A stretch of DNA of 64,000 bases from Shinisaurus crocodilurus (lineage: Eukaryota > Chordata > Lepidosauria > Squamata > Shinisauridae). The notes under the pieces were generated by a model. That model was given only the letters and a program-made list of their open reading frames with translations. It ran no database searches and was not told where the DNA came from. Both the position numbers and the translations under genes were made by a program. The stretch spans positions 41,501,802 to 41,565,801 of the forward strand of contig CM037879.1 of the NCBI GenBank assembly GCA_021292165.1, in the 5' to 3' direction. Shown piece by piece: positions 19,470-32,250 of the stretch (its first letter is position 1; every line of letters begins with the position of its first letter).

Positions 19470-21667
19470 AAATTAGATGCATGTCCTGGGTACGCTGCAG
19501 GTGACACCCAAGCAACCAGCTACTGAGAGTCTTTGCAACTGATACCATGCCTGCATACTTGTGTATTGTACTGGGAAATGTGGCAACAGTCCCATTTAAG
19601 TTATTTGCTCTTTCAGATGGATCAAAGAATAGGCTCATCAAGCTGAAGCTTGAACAGCTCAAGTGAAGGCCTAGCCTTGGAAATGCAGGAGATTGTTCCC
19701 AGTTTGTAATGCATCAGAGCATTTTGTACTGGGCAAATTTGTATTCAAAACCAGGTAATTATGAACTTCAGTGGCATTCCTACTTGGAAACAAGAGCCTT
19801 CCTGAAGAACATCAAGAACAGGAAGACAGGCCTAGACATTTGAAGAGCAACAGACTAACATTCTATGAGAGGTTGTTTACTACCTCTACATTTTACACAA
19901 CCACCAAATCCATTCATGATCCATTCAAGCATGCGGTAACACTGCTCCTTAGCTTGGGAAAAGACGACACTTTGTTCTCATACTGTGGCCTACATAAAAC
20001 TCATTAAAGCTCATAAGGTTGGTACAGCATGGACATGGACCCCTAGTTCCATAATAACCTGGGTTAATTAAAACAAAACCCCACAAGCATTTCAATGTGT
20101 AAGTCAGTGGAATAAGTAGACATCCACCTGGTTCCATCTGGGTTCTTGCATGCCTAATGCCAGCACTAATTCACATTTCATTCAGTAGTGTTAGTGGAAA
20201 GGATTCAAACAACCTATCAGGTGGCACAGGCAGTGGTTGCATTCAAATGCCAATCAACTTCCAAGGAGGTAATAGAGTGAACAAGGATTTTGTGATCCAT
20301 GGCACAGCCATTATGGAGTTTCCATACAGATACCCCTTGTGGCTGGTGGAGGAACTATTTTTGCCCACTCCAGCCAAACTACACTGACAATGTTAGAAGA
20401 TATTAGAAGATAATGTTCAATCATAGTGTACAATAGCTGAAGACCATTAACATCCTGTTTCCTTGTGATAACAGAACTAGAGCTTTATGATTTACAATGT
20501 CTCCTAGACATGTAGGTTAAGCAGAGGGAAGCAGCCATCCACGCTGCCTACAGATTCTCCTGTTCCTCAAACAAGAGGCTACAGAAACAACTATAGACTT
20601 GTAAGAACTGCATCCAGTAGGGGTGGAGGCTCCGACAGTCCTGACCCTGCCAGCCTTCTTAAGGCCTCAGTTGCCTGGACGCCCTTGCTGAGACAACAGC
20701 TCTCCTTATTAGAAAATACTTCAGCCAGTATCACCAACAGTATGCTGTCCAAGGTCCTGAAAGCTCTTAGCATTACTGTGGCCCTGCTTTACCTGACATG
20801 ATACAGAATTATTCATGAGTGCTTGTGCTTGTAGACCACTTCCTCTGGACCTCCAGCTTAGCTAGGACAAACTGTTCCTTCCTTGCTTGACTCCTCCCTG
20901 TCTCAAAATGATAGCCAGAGCAGGGACTCCTTAAGTGATCCACACTTCACTGAAGGTGTGGGGCTTAAGACAGTCACCAGGATCTGCACTGATAGGTAGG
21001 ACTTAGGGTGGAGGAACCTTGCATGAGTGGAGCTCCACTTGTGTAAAGCTCCTCTGCCTGATTTCTGGTGATTTCCCCCTATCACTGCAGATCTATGCAA
21101 CTCAACACTGTTCAGGAGGGCCCCCCAACTCTCTGTAGAGGCTTTTCAGAAGATGCAGGGACTGCGGAGGGGGAGAAGGGTGATGGAAAGAGTAGTCGCA
21201 TAAGCGGCCTTCTGCTCACTCAACCACTGTGTACAACTCACACTGATTATACCTTCCACAAGCCCACTCTGACTCAATTGTCAAGTACTTGACCGCCACT
21301 TCAAATGACTGGCTTGATATAGACAAGAAGTTTACATATGCTCATATTTCAAGCAGCTACCAGAGGGATAGATGAAGAGGCCGCCTTAAGATGGCTAGGG
21401 CAAAAATAATGGGAAAGGAAAGGGCTTGACAAATGAGTTGCGATATGGGGAAGATGAATTGGTAGTAGACAGTGGAGAACAGGAAGGCTTAGCTCAGAGA
21501 AGGTTTTTAAAAGGCAGATGGGGAAGTGGTCTGATGGCCAAAGAGGAAACAAAGTTTCAGATATAGGAAGCATCATGGCAGAACACACAAAAGAGTGACT
21601 GTGAGCAAGTCACTCAACCTAAGCAACCTCTCCGTGATGTAGCAGTGATAAAAAATAGACTAACTTT
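19470..21667. other. Long unique-looking stretch
   Basis: About 2.2 kb with no repeat I can name and no long open frame. GC rises slightly around 20590-21200. Short frames lack motifs and none is supported by convincing splice-site pairs that I can see. Confidence 0.35.
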
Positions 21668-21920
21668 ATTTCATTTCATTTATTACATTTCTATACCGTC
21701 CAATAGCTGAAGCTCTCTGGGCGGTTTACAAAGATTAAAAACCATTAAAAATACATTATACAAAGGGTAAAAACCACTTACATAAAACATATAAACAGAC
21801 AGCACAGACACACATATATCTAAAACAATTTTAAACGATCAACAGTAAGAAAAGTCCAGGACCTGGTTAAAACCTCATCATATGCTGCCAAATGCCTGAG
21901 AGAACAGAAAGGTCTTAACC

Positions 21921-22278
21921 TTTCTCAAGGAGCGCCTCCAGCAACATCAAGTAGGCCGCTCAACAAGATCTGCCACAGACGGCCTTCTCTCTGTCCCATC
22001 AACCAGAGAAACCAGGCTGGTGGGGACTAGGAGGAGGGCCTTTTCTGTGGCAGCCCCCAATTTATGGAACTCTCTCCCCAGTGACCTCTGCCATGCCCCT
22101 TCCTTGATTAGCTTCTGCTATGCATTAAAAACGTGGCTTTTCAGGCGGGAATATGGGGTGGGTTAGGATTTTTAAGTTTTGTACTGTTTTTGTGTTTTAC
22201 ACTGTTTTTTATTGGACTGTACATCGCTCAGAGTGGCCAGATGGGCGATTCAAAAATATAATAAATAAATAAATAAAC
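21921..22278 (+). mobile_element. L2-like LINE 3' end nested in copy A
   Basis: Opposite orientation to its host. It encodes a family-type C-terminus (CAGCCCCCAATTTATGGAAC reads APNLWN), then a T-rich UTR, CATCGCTCAGAGTGGCC and an (AATA)n tail. A 4-bp AACC repeat at 21917-21920 and 22279-22282 marks the target site, and the host L2 sequence is continuous across the gap. Confidence 0.75.
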
Positions 22279-22802
22279 AACCTGGCACCAAAAGGATAAC
22301 AATGTTGGGGTCCTCATCAAAGAGATCATTCCACAATTGGGGGGCCACCATCGAGAAGGCCCTCAACCTTGTTGACACCTTCCAAGCCTCCATCAGAGTA
22401 AGTACCTGGAGGAGCGCCTTAGATGATGAACATAGTGTACGGGTAGGTTCACACTGAGAGAGGCACTCCGTCATGTATTGCAGTTCCAAGCCATGTAAAG
22501 CTTTATAGGTTAAAACCAGCACCTGGAATTGGGCTCAGAAACATACAGGCAGCTAGTGCAAGCATGCCAGGATCAGTGTTATATGTTCAGACTTCTTGTC
22601 CCTGTTATCAATCTGGTGGCTGCATGTTGCATGACTGGCAGCTTCTGAACTGTCTTCAAAGGCAGACCCACATAGAGAGCATTGCAGTAATCTAACTTGA
22701 AGTTTACCAGAGCACAGACAACTAAAGCCAGCTTATCGATTGGCCCACCAATCGAAGTTAGTAGAAGGCACTCTGTGCCACTGAGGTTACCTGAGCCTCA
22801 AG

Positions 22803-23195
22803 TAGGGATGTATGCAAATGTCATTTTTTCTTGCAAAATATGAGCATGACCTATTTGAAGCTCCAGCTGTGAGCACCTGTCCACCAAAAATATTCGTAAA
22901 TCATTGAATAGGCGCTCACATTTTTCTCATTCCTGATTCCCAGTTCAATTTGCACAAATTTCCTCTATAAACTGAATCAGCTCCATTTTAGTCTATGAAG
23001 GAAAGTTGCGCAAATCAGGAAATGTGCACAAATTTTGGGAAACTTGCGTAAGACTCCCGTTTGATTGCTGCTCGATTTGTGCGGGTTTCCTGTTCACATG
23101 GAGCGAGCAGCAATCTCCAATGTGAATGGGAATCAGGCATGAGATGAGCAGAAAGACAAGGTTTGCAGAAACCTGGCGATCTTGAACATCACTCG
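22803..23195. mobile_element. TAGGGATG-type MITE nested in L2 copy A, right end unclear
   Basis: Starts TAGGGATGTATGCAAATG, the terminus of the 15369 element, at the point where L2 CTGAGCCTCAAG breaks off. The matching L2 sequence (AAAGATGGCTCCAGG) resumes near 23198. The interior repeats TTTGTGC/GCACAAATT-like words. I could not identify the reciprocal right terminus. Confidence 0.6.
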
Positions 23196-23540
23196 TTTAC
23201 CCAAAGATGGCTCCAGGAGAGCCCTGAAGCTACGAACCTGCTCCTTCAGAGGGAGTGCAACCACATCCAGAACAGGTTGAGCACCCTCCATCCAGTCAGA
23301 ACCACCCACTAACAACATTTCAGTCTTGTCTGGACTGAGCTTCCGTTTATTACCCCTCATACAGTCCATTGTCGCAGCCAGTCACTGATCTAGCATATCC
23401 ACAGCCTCACCTGATGAAGATGAAAAGGAGAAATAGAGCTGTTGGTGTGTCATTTTCATTTCATTTCATTTATTTCATTTCTATACCACCCCACAGCCGA
23501 AGCTCTCTGGGCGGTTCACAACAGTTTGTACATAAAAACA

Positions 23541-24489
23541 CTTAACATCAAAAAAACCAAAGTGCTTCATCAGCAAGAGCAAGCTAACCCTTTGGTGATG
23601 CCATCTATCCAGCTTGGCGGGACAATACTGGAAAATGTCAATTATTTTCTCTATCTTGGCAGCTATCTTTCTGTTACAGCTAACATCGACAGTGAAATCC
23701 AGCATCGTTTGAGCTCCGCAAGTGCCGCGTTTTCTCGAATGAAACATAGAGTGTTCGAGGATCGGGATATTTGTAAGAAGACCAAAACACTGGTTTATGA
23801 AGCCATTGTATTACCAACTTTATTGTATGCCTGCGAAACATGGACTATCTATAAACGTCACTTCCACCTCCTTGAAAGGTTTCATCAACGTTGCCTCCGG
23901 AAAATCCTGCAAATTACTTGGGAAGATAGGCGAACAAATGTCAGTGTACTGGAAGAAGCAAAGACTACTAGCATTGAAAAAATGATCCTTCAACGCCAAC
24001 TTCAGTGGACCGGTCATGTTGTTCGAATGCCTGACTGCCGTCTCCCAAAGCAGTTACTTTATTCCCAACTCAAGGATGGAAAGCGGAATATCGGTGGCCA
24101 ATATAAGAGGTTTAAAGATGTTCATAAAGCTAATCTAAAAAAATGCAATATAAACATCGAAAACTGGGAAGCTCTGGCCCATGAACGATCTAAATGGAGG
24201 TTGGCCTTTCACAAAGGTTCCATGGACTTTGAAGAAGCCCGAGTGCAAGGTGAAAGGGAGAAACGTGCTAAGCGAAAAGCACGTCAAATGAATCCTTTAC
24301 AGGACCATCTTCTATCTGGTAACCTGTGTCCTCACTGTGGGAAGCTGTGTGGATCTAGAATTGGCCTCCACAGTCACTTACGGACCCATCACTAGAGTCT
24401 ACACAATCTTCTTTAGAATTTCCTCCTTTTATCCCGGAAGACAATCTTACTCGGTCACGAGTGATCGCCTGATGATGATGATGATGATA
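23541..24489 (+). mobile_element. Vingi/Ingi-like element, 5'-truncated (copy 2)
   Basis: Near-identical to copy 1 over its length, in the opposite orientation, with the 3' end CGAGTGATCGCCTGATGATG followed by (GAT)n. It begins at the ACATCAAAAAAACC position of the RT region. It sits inside the 3' UTR of L2 copy B, so it is the younger of the two. Confidence 0.88.
23544..24395 (+). pseudogene. RT C-terminal half with C2H2 finger (Vingi-like copy 2)
   Basis: The frame carries LNIKKTKVLHQQ, FLYLGSYLSV, LYACETWTIYKR, LQWTGHVVRMPD, WEALAHERSKWRLA and the CPHCGK...HSHLRTHH finger. The upstream methionine at 23442 and first 30 or so codons belong to L2 UTR, so the apparent 317-aa start is an accidental fusion. 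It differs from copy 1 at only a few residues (for example HQQEQ against HQQVQ, and RTHH against RTHR at the end). The RT catalytic motif is absent because of the 5' truncation. Confidence 0.85.
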
Positions 24490-24748
24490 ACAATAACAAT
24501 CCAAAAGTTAATAAAACTAAGCCTACAGGTGACAATCCCCCCACCCCGTGCTATTTTGAGCTCTTAACTATTGAATGCCTTGGCATAAAGGGAAGTCTTA
24601 ACCTGGCGCCGAAAAGATGTAAGGTTGGTGCCAGGTGGGTCTCAGTGGGGAGCTTATTCCATAATTGGGGGGGGCTACCACTGAGAAGGCCCTCCTCCTT
24701 GTTGCCACCAACCAAGCCTCTCTTGGAGGTGGCAGTCGGAGGAGGGCC

Positions 24749-27309
24749 CTATGTTGAGCGTAGTGTCTGGGTAGATTGCAGTTGGGAGAGACATTCCATC
24801 AGGTATTGTGCTCCTAAGCCGTGTAGGGCTTTATAGGTTAGAACCAGCACCTTGAATTCAGCTTGGAAGCATACTGGCAGCCAATGCAAATGGGCCAGAA
24901 CTGGTGTAATGTGCTCGGACCTTCCGGTCCCCGCAGTAAGCCTGGCTGCCACATTTTGCACAAGCTGCAGCTTCCGAACAGTCTTCAAAGGCAGCCCCAC
25001 GGAGAGTGCATTGCAGTAGTCTAGTTTAGAGATCACCAGAGCGTAGATTACTGAGACCAGGCTATCCCTGTCCAGAGATAGGGGCGAAGCTGGGCCACCA
25101 GCCAAAGCTGGTAGAAGGCACTCCATGCCACTGAGGCCACTTGAGCCTCAAGTGACAAAGATGGCTCCAGGAGCACCCCCAAGCTACAAACCTTCTCCTT
25201 CAAGGGGAGTGCAACCCCATTCAGAACAGGTTGAACACCCTCCATCCGGTCAAAGGAACCACCCACTAACAGCATCTCAGTCTTGTCTGGATTGAGCCTC
25301 AGTTTGTTAGCCCTCATCCAGTCCATTGTCACAGCCAGGCACCAGTTCAGCACATCCACAGCCTCCACAGCATCCACAGGATGGCACAGCCTGCTGAAGA
25401 TGAAAAGGAGAAATAGAGCTGTGTGTCATCAGCGTACTGATGGCAACAACGCACTCCAAAACTCTGGATGACCCCACTCAGTGGTTTCATGTAGATGTTA
25501 AATAGCATGGGGGATAAGACCGACCCCCGAGGAACCCCATATTGGAGAGTCCATGGGGCCGAGCAACATTCCCCAAGCACCACCCTCTGCAGCTGGCCAT
25601 CCAAGTAGGAGCGGAACCACTGCAATGCAGTGCCCCCCACCCCCATACTGATGACAGCACACTACAAAACTCTGGATTACCACACCCAACTGTTTCATGG
25701 TTGAACAGCATGGGGGACAAAACCTACCCTTGCGGAACCCCATACTGGAGAGTCCATGGGGCCAAGCGATGTTCCCCAAGCACTGCACCACCTTCTGGAG
25801 CCAACCCTTCAAGAAGGAGCAAAACCACTGCAGTGCAGTACCTCCCACTTTCAACTCACAATCATCCCAGAAGGATACCATGGTCAATGGTATCAAAAAT
25901 TGCTGAGAGATCAAGGAGAATCAACAGGGTCATACCTATCTCTCTCCCAAGATAGGTTATCATACAGGAAGGACAAGGCTGTTTCTGTGCCAAAACCCAG
26001 CCTGAACCCCAACTGAAGTGGATCCAGATAATCAGTCTCATCCAAGAGTGTCTGGAGCTAGTTGGCAACCACCTGCTCAAGGACCTTGCCCAGGAATTGA
26101 ACATTTGCCACTGGCCTAAAATTATTAAGATTTCCAGGTCTAGGGAGGATTTCTTCAGGAGTGGTCTCACCATTGCCACTTTCAGGGGGCCAGGACCACT
26201 CCCTCTCACAAGGAGGCATGAATCACCTCCCTGGCCAAACTGGCTGCTCCCTCCCTGCCAGCTTTTATAAGGAAAGAGGGGAAAGGATCCAATATGGCAG
26301 TGGTTGCACAAACCTGTCCAAGCACCTCATCAACATTCCTGAGCTGTACCAACTGAAACTCAACCAAGAAAACTGGACACGGCTGTGCTCTGCATACTTC
26401 ACCTGATTCACCTGCAGTAACACTATGTCCCGGGAGATGCAAGAGATTTTATCCTGGAAGTGCCTAGCAAATGTATTACAGGGGGCCTCAGATGGGTCTA
26501 CGGTGTGCAATAGCCCCCCGGATGAACCTGAAAAGCTCCACTGGGTAGCAAATAAAGGATTCAATAGAGGGTGCAAGATGTTGTTTCTTTGCTGCCCTCA
26601 GTGCCCCTGAATATATGTAATGTAACCATAGGCACACACCAGTATTCGACTGCATCCACTAGAAGCTTTTCTCCATCTGCACTCAAGCCATCTCCTATTT
26701 TGCTTCATCGCTCTTAGCTCCAGTTTATACTATGGAGCAGAATGAGCTCTATTCTGGAGAGGGTGTTCAGGAGCAATCGTATCAACCACCCAGGTCATGT
26801 CCGCATTCCACAGATCAACCAGGGTTTCAACAGGAGAGCCAGCCATATCAGCTGGAAACCTCCCCAGAGCACTCTGGAAACCATCTGGATCCATTAATCT
26901 CTAGGGCAGACCATCTTAATAGGTCCCCCACACTTGCAGAGGAGAAAAGCTGCCATAAGTCTAAACCTCAGCAGGCAATGATCTGACTGTGGCAAAGGGA
27001 CTGATGCAAAGTCCCCCATTCTCAGATCACCAGCTCCATGTCCAGCTGAGAAAACCAAGTCTAGAGTATGCCTGCCACATGTGTTGGGCCAATGACATGC
27101 TGGGAGAGTCCCATGGTTGTCATGGAGACCATGAAATCCTGAACCGCCTTGAGCATGATGCCCACATGGATCTTGACATCCCCCAGAACCAACAGTCTGG
27201 GGGACCTCAAGAGGACACCTGAAACCACCTCCATCAGCTCAGATAGGGAGACTGTTGAGCAGTGGGGCAGGCAATACACCAATAGAATCCCCAATCTGCC
27301 CCACTGCAA
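24749..27309 (-). pseudogene. L2-like LINE ORF2, heavily frameshifted
   Basis: Pieces in order on the minus strand: 27309-27061 has the endonuclease end (LVLGDVKIHVG, TTMGLSQHVIGPTHVAG); 26311-25862 has LKVAMVRPLLKK and LLILLDLSAIFDTIDHGIL (RT domain A); 25914-25347 has GVPRGSVLSPMLFN (domain B) and HQYADDTQLYFSF (catalytic YADD). 25377-25048 has NKLRLNPDKTEMLLVGG, and 25126-24749 has SKLDYCNALSVGLP and LVLTYKALHGLG (C-terminal domain). Reading requires many frame changes and the domain-B block occurs twice. It is not functional. Confidence 0.82.
25435..25862 (-). repeat. Tandem duplication of about 215 bp inside L2 copy B
   Basis: The unit at 25435-25645 and the unit at 25646-25862 share the order ACTCTGGAT, GGTTTCATG, GCATGGGGGA, GGAACCCCATA, TTGGAGAGTCCATGGGG and CCACTGCA, with moderate divergence. 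The second unit is therefore an old duplication of the RT domain-B region, or two overlapping L2 pieces. Confidence 0.75.
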
Positions 27310-27370
27310 GGTGCAAAACCTTCAGACCAGTAGTCAGATGGACAGGGAGCCTGCAGAGGGAGATGTCAGA

Positions 27371-28690
27371 AGAACACAATCTGTGTGTGTGTGTTTCTTA
27401 GTTAGGCACACAATTCTCTCCCATGTAAATTGTGCTCTTTTAACTTTGTCCTCTACACACATGAACACGTACACCTGTATTTCAAATTCCATTTCTAAAA
27501 TGTGGTGTACATACCAAAGGGGAAAATACCTTTGTATGCAAACATGCACACATACGTAACAAAGTGTGATTGGGTATTATTGAATTGAACTCTGTATCTT
27601 GCATCCCCTTAACAGCATGCAGCTGTTAAGACAATGAAAATGTTTTTCCAGCTGTAGCATCTGGCTACTTGGCAGACTCACTTAGTAGCTGTGTTGGCAG
27701 CTTTGGGTGTGCCTCTGGGTTTATGAAGGCAATGGGCTGCCAATCTAGACTCCCATTTGTTTTCTGCCTTCTATTTCTTAGGGGGTACTTATATTTGCAT
27801 GCATAAAAGCTAGTGAGAAAAGAAACAACAATACAGTTTGGTTATATATGAGCATGTGGAATCTAGTCTGCCTTTAGTCACATTATTCTCAGCACCTTTT
27901 TCTCCAATTCATTTGTAACAAAAGGATGATTCATAACACTAAGACTTTACATTTCTATGTATGTATACAAATAATCTTTTCATAAGCCCATTTAATGCAA
28001 TATAATAAACAGAAGACAACATTTTTATTGGGCAATAATAAGTGATGTGTTAAAGGGAAATCCTTTACCCATGAACATTTGATAACTTCTGCTTTCTCCT
28101 TGTGCCACAAATGCAAAAGAAGATTCACTGAACTGTGTGTTATTACAACTCTGCTGAACAAATATGAAGATGTCTTAGGGAACCAACCACCAGTATGTTC
28201 TCCTGAACAACCCCATAGAAATGAATTGAATTCCCAACAACTGGCATACAGATAACCATCATAACTAGCAACCATTGATAGCCTCCCCACTGAATAGGAA
28301 AAACATTCTGGTGAATGAACGTTTAGTTTCATTTTATCTCCACATCTTTTAAACTATAGGCTCAACCACTTATTTAACAAAGTAAGAGGAAAATAGCTTA
28401 TTAAGACAACTGTTCATAATATCTTCAAAGGCAACATCAGCATGCAAAAGGTAACATTGGTAATTAAAGATGCCCACACGGGTAGGTCCATCAGACAATG
28501 TTTAAATAGCTTGTTGCCTTCCCTAATCAATCAGTCAATCCATCATTTTTACTTATGGTTTTCAGTTTACAAGAAAATATTACAATATTACAAAGAGAAC
28601 ACTATACTTTCACAATCACTGAGAAACCTCTTTTAAAAAATGCCTTTGCTCTGTGAGATTGTCTGAGAAGCCTTGATCCAAAGAAATGCA
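27371..28690. other. Unique AT-rich stretch with a short GT run
   Basis: (GT)7 at 27381-27395, then AT-rich sequence without named repeats or supported exons. Confidence 0.35.
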
Positions 28691-30680
28691 CAACAAGTTG
28701 TGTGCACCCAAGGGAGCTCTGGACTCAAATAACCTCCCCTTGCCACACAGGAAGCCTCTTTTGAAATGGTGGGGAGTTTCAAACACAATTTATAGTATGG
28801 TGGCTTGCAGGCAAAGATACCTGTGGAGTGGTGTGCCAATAACATTGCATGTGCAGTTCAAAGGAAAGGGTCCAAAATTCCGCTGGGCATACCAAAGGCC
28901 CCAGGAGCACCTAAAGTAGCTCTCTTGAGCCTGAGTGAAGAATGTAATTTTTTTTAAAGCAAGTCTTTTTAGCAAATATTTTTAATTGAATGAGCTTTTG
29001 CTTAATTATGATCTTCTAGTACCCAAAATATCTGCATAATACCACTTTTCCTAATGAAAAACTATATTATGTTTTATTTAGGATTACTTGACATACATAT
29101 AAGAGACAATTAAAATTATCTATCTCTTTTCGAAAAATTATTTTTAGTCTTTCAGTGTGGCTATGGTTATAACTATTTTTATTTTCATAAACTTTTTTTG
29201 CCTACAACAAAAATGAATGGGGAAGGGGAGAAGAATTAAGGCACATTTCAGATAATGTTATGCTATGTACATTTAATTTTTTTCCCTAATCAATATTAGT
29301 CCCATTATTCGTTATAGAAATCCACCTTCATCTAGTATCACTCAAAATGATTTTTTAAGCAATGTCCTGCTAAATTTTATTTAGCATCTCATATAATATA
29401 TTATTTACTTTATTTTATTCTAATATAGTTTGCAAGGTCAGTAGCATTCACCGAGGACTGCCTAACACTCCCATTAAAGGAAATCATGCATTTTAAAACT
29501 AGAAGACCCTTTATGTAAATTATTTTGCCTTTGGCCATTTCAGAAAAAAATGAACAAATGGAAAGATACTATAGTTTCACAGAACACTGGTGAGAGAGTT
29601 GTCAACTTTGATCTTACATCAATTAGTCAAGTTTCTGAATGATCATAGGTAAGAAAAACTAAAATCCCCTCCCCAGTTGAATAAAGCTCTGCCAAAGATT
29701 CCTACTGCATAAATTACAGTATTTCCTAAAGCAATAACAATTCTTGAGGTAGATTTACTGGTCAATGGGAATAGAATTTCAACATATTTTCCTTTTATAG
29801 CCGAAGAACTGTGATCATCTGGTGTGTGCGTTCACCCTTCTTCCATAAGATACAGTGAAAGGCTATTTTTATTATAATTATTTCTTATGTGCCTCCTTTC
29901 AACCAAACTGATTCCCAAGGCAGCTTATGTTAAATCTGACAGAAAAACAAGTTAAAATCAACTAAACCACAAAATTTCAATAAAAAAATAAAACAGCAAC
30001 AGCAGCAAGACAAAAAAGGACACAGACGAACTCCAATTAAAAAAACAACAACAGTTGTCCCAGACTAACCAATAAAAATCATTCTTTTTTATCCCTCCAC
30101 AAAGGTGAAACAAGCAGAATAAGTGATAATGTTAAGCTCTCCCACTCTTCCCAGTTGGGTTTGCTGCATGCAAGAATTCTCTTCAAATATAAGGCCAAAA
30201 AAGTTAAAACGAAATGCTCAATTAATTAATTAATTAATTAAATTTTTTTAAAAAGAATTACCTTAGCCTGTAAGTAATCATTTTTAACACACCTGATTTA
30301 ATTAGCTTTTTGATTCTTGGATTATTACAAGCTAGCTAGAGAGCTAGAAGCTATATTTAACTTTTAAGAAATATGACCTTTTGATTGCATATGGAGAAGC
30401 TAAAACTTCTAAGCATCACTGAATAACCAATCCTAGCAAAGTTTCTCTTTTTTTCCCTACAGGTAGTACAACATAGTGCTGGAATGACAGGGCCCCATCT
30501 GAACCATGCCCAGCTCCCCAGTCTGCACAAACCTACTCTATCAATCATGGCAGGATAATGCATACAGGCTGCACCTGTGACAGGATATGATTGAGTGTTG
30601 AACACAGGGCCTGCCTCTCCTGTCACTTTGTGCTTTTGTATTTCTCCAGGGCCAGTTTGAGAATGTTCAGAATTTAGAGC
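28691..30680. other. AT-rich, repeat-poor DNA
   Basis: Only a probable LINE UTR scrap (about 29875-30060, minus; AATCAACTAAACC and ACAGCAACAGCAGC) and an (AATT)n run at 30222-30241 are visible. Otherwise nonrepetitive. Possible regulatory DNA, but nothing specific is supported. Confidence 0.35.
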
Positions 30681-30689
30681 AGGGGGTGG

Positions 30690-31100
30690 AGAGAAACCAC
30701 AAATTCACTTGCATTTTATTTAAATTCCATTTGATTAGTCGGCGGCATTTGCTATAGAAGGCCCTGCAAGCTAACAAGACCAAGATTCGGTCAAGGCATT
30801 GCAATGCTACACGATGTAATTGTATTAAAGTGCAAGCAATTTAGTCTAGGTGTAGCAAATGAAAAATGCAGGCTGCAGCCAATCCATTTGATTTCTCTTA
30901 CCAAAATTAGAAGTTTTCATTGCATGGAGGCATAGAAGTCACCAATGGCCTGTACTGAATAGAGATAAAATAAGCAGAACTTTAAATCATTACTCTTCCA
31001 TGTTAGAAAAACAATAACAGCAGCAGAGCACAAAAAAGCACCATTTTTATGCTGATTTGATATGGATAATTTGATATGAATGTAGTGTCCCAAATTTTTG
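30690..31100. promoter_or_regulatory. Candidate conserved noncoding element
   Basis: Non-repetitive, compositionally balanced sequence in an otherwise AT-rich gap. It holds homeodomain-type words (AATTTGATTAG, ATGTAATTGTATTAAAG), a POU-like ATTTGCTA, and no long open frame. This is a composition and motif judgement only; conservation cannot be tested here. Confidence 0.2.
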
Positions 31101-31512
31101 GAACTGGTTGCCTAAAAATTTATCTGGATTTAAATAACTACATATTGTCTATCTTTTTTTTTTCCTTTAAAAATTGTTTAAGCAGAAAACATCACCATCT
31201 ATGCAATGAAAGAGCACTGTGAATTTAATTGTGCTTAATATTATGTTGTCTTTATTGGGGAAAATTGGTGAAATCTAATTAATATCCCGCATCGATCATA
31301 TATAAATTGAGTTTGTTGTAATTCAATCAGACCCTGAAACTAATCAAAAAGTAGCTTATATGCAAATCTTCAAACTATGATGATCTTTAAAAATAAACAT
31401 AATATAATTGAAAGGTCATAATAAAAAAATTAGGCAAATTTCAGATTCAAAATAAGAGAAGCAGAGAGCTTGATATATCTAGGGTTAGTTGCTATTTTAC
31501 TCTCTTATCTTA

Positions 31513-31602
31513 GGTTGCAATTCTGTACACACTTACCTGGAAGTAAATCCCATTGAACATAACAGGACTTACTTCTGAATAAATGTGCACAGAATTACAC
31601 TG
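31513..31602. mobile_element. Short palindromic MITE (GCAATCCTATGCA family)
   Basis: A fairly complete copy: GTTGCAATTCTGTACACAC, TTACCTGGAAGTAAATCCC, ATTGAACATAACAGGACTTAC and TTCTGAATAAATG, ending GTGCACAGAATTACACTG. The two termini are inverted versions of each other. Confidence 0.8.
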
Positions 31603-32250
31603 TTAACAACTTGTTTTGTATGGTTCAATACTACTAAACCAACATTCTAACATGCAAACATATTTGATAGTCTAAATGTTCCTCTCAAATAAAGTTGGTT
31701 GAAAATCTTTTGCTTAACAAAAAATAGCTTGAGATCAAAAACTATCCTAGCTTCTAGAAAGCTCAATTAAAAGAACCCAGCACCTTATTTACTTTCTTCG
31801 TCATTGTTAAAAATGCTTGCCAAATACTTTCATCCACCCCCACCCCTTTCTATTTGCTGAATGGCTTCAAAAAGCAGCTTAATTCTTAACTGATGAATGA
31901 ATGAGTTGGTGCTTAGTGAAATGCGAACTATAAATGCATGTTGCTGCAACTGAAGAATAAAACTTCGTGGGGAAATGGTATATAACACTGCAGTAACCCC
32001 TTGTATGAGTTTTGCTTTCTAACAACCAACCCATTTCGGCGCCTCCCTGCTATATGCTCCAAGATCACACTAAACAAAGACAACTAAGAGAATCATCTCC
32101 AAACGGGCAGTCGTGTGTGTACGTGAGTTTCCTTTACAACTTTCCCAAGAGCAACCTGTCCAAGAAACAAAAACAAACGCCCAGCCAAAATGAAACTAGC
32201 TTAGCGTGGGCGCTTTTTCAGCAAGGAAAGAGGCTGTGTGAATAAACCAG
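31603..32250. other. No recognised feature
   Basis: AT-rich, non-repetitive sequence leading into the GC-richer patch that starts near 32250. Confidence 0.3.

Larger units (their letters stand above)
21668..23440 (-). mobile_element. L2-like LINE copy A, with two nested insertions
   Basis: The 3' end (21668-21920) has the ATTTCATTTCATTTATTAC and CGTCCAATAGCTGAAGC blocks. The coding region resumes at 22279-22802 (frames with LTYKALHGLELQYM and FSMVAPQLWNDL, the C-terminus) and at 23196-23440 (KLSPDKTEMLLVGG, an RT-region motif). It is interrupted by a plus-strand L2 tail at 21921-22278 and by a TAGGGATG element at 22803-23195. 5'-truncated near 23440; several frame breaks make it inactive. 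Confidence 0.82.
23449..27370 (-). mobile_element. L2-like LINE copy B, carrying a Vingi-like insertion
   Basis: The 3' UTR lies at 23449-23540 and resumes at about 24490 after the Vingi-like insertion. The coding remnant runs to about 27370 on the minus strand. The 5' end is truncated within the endonuclease. The order endonuclease, RT, C-terminal domain and UTR is kept, which supports a single original insertion. A duplicated stretch lies inside at 25435-25862. Confidence 0.85.

Noticed and set aside
28691..28930. A repeat related to 2540-2700
   Set aside because: Only short words such as GGAAAGGG and AAATTCC are shared; not enough to call a family.
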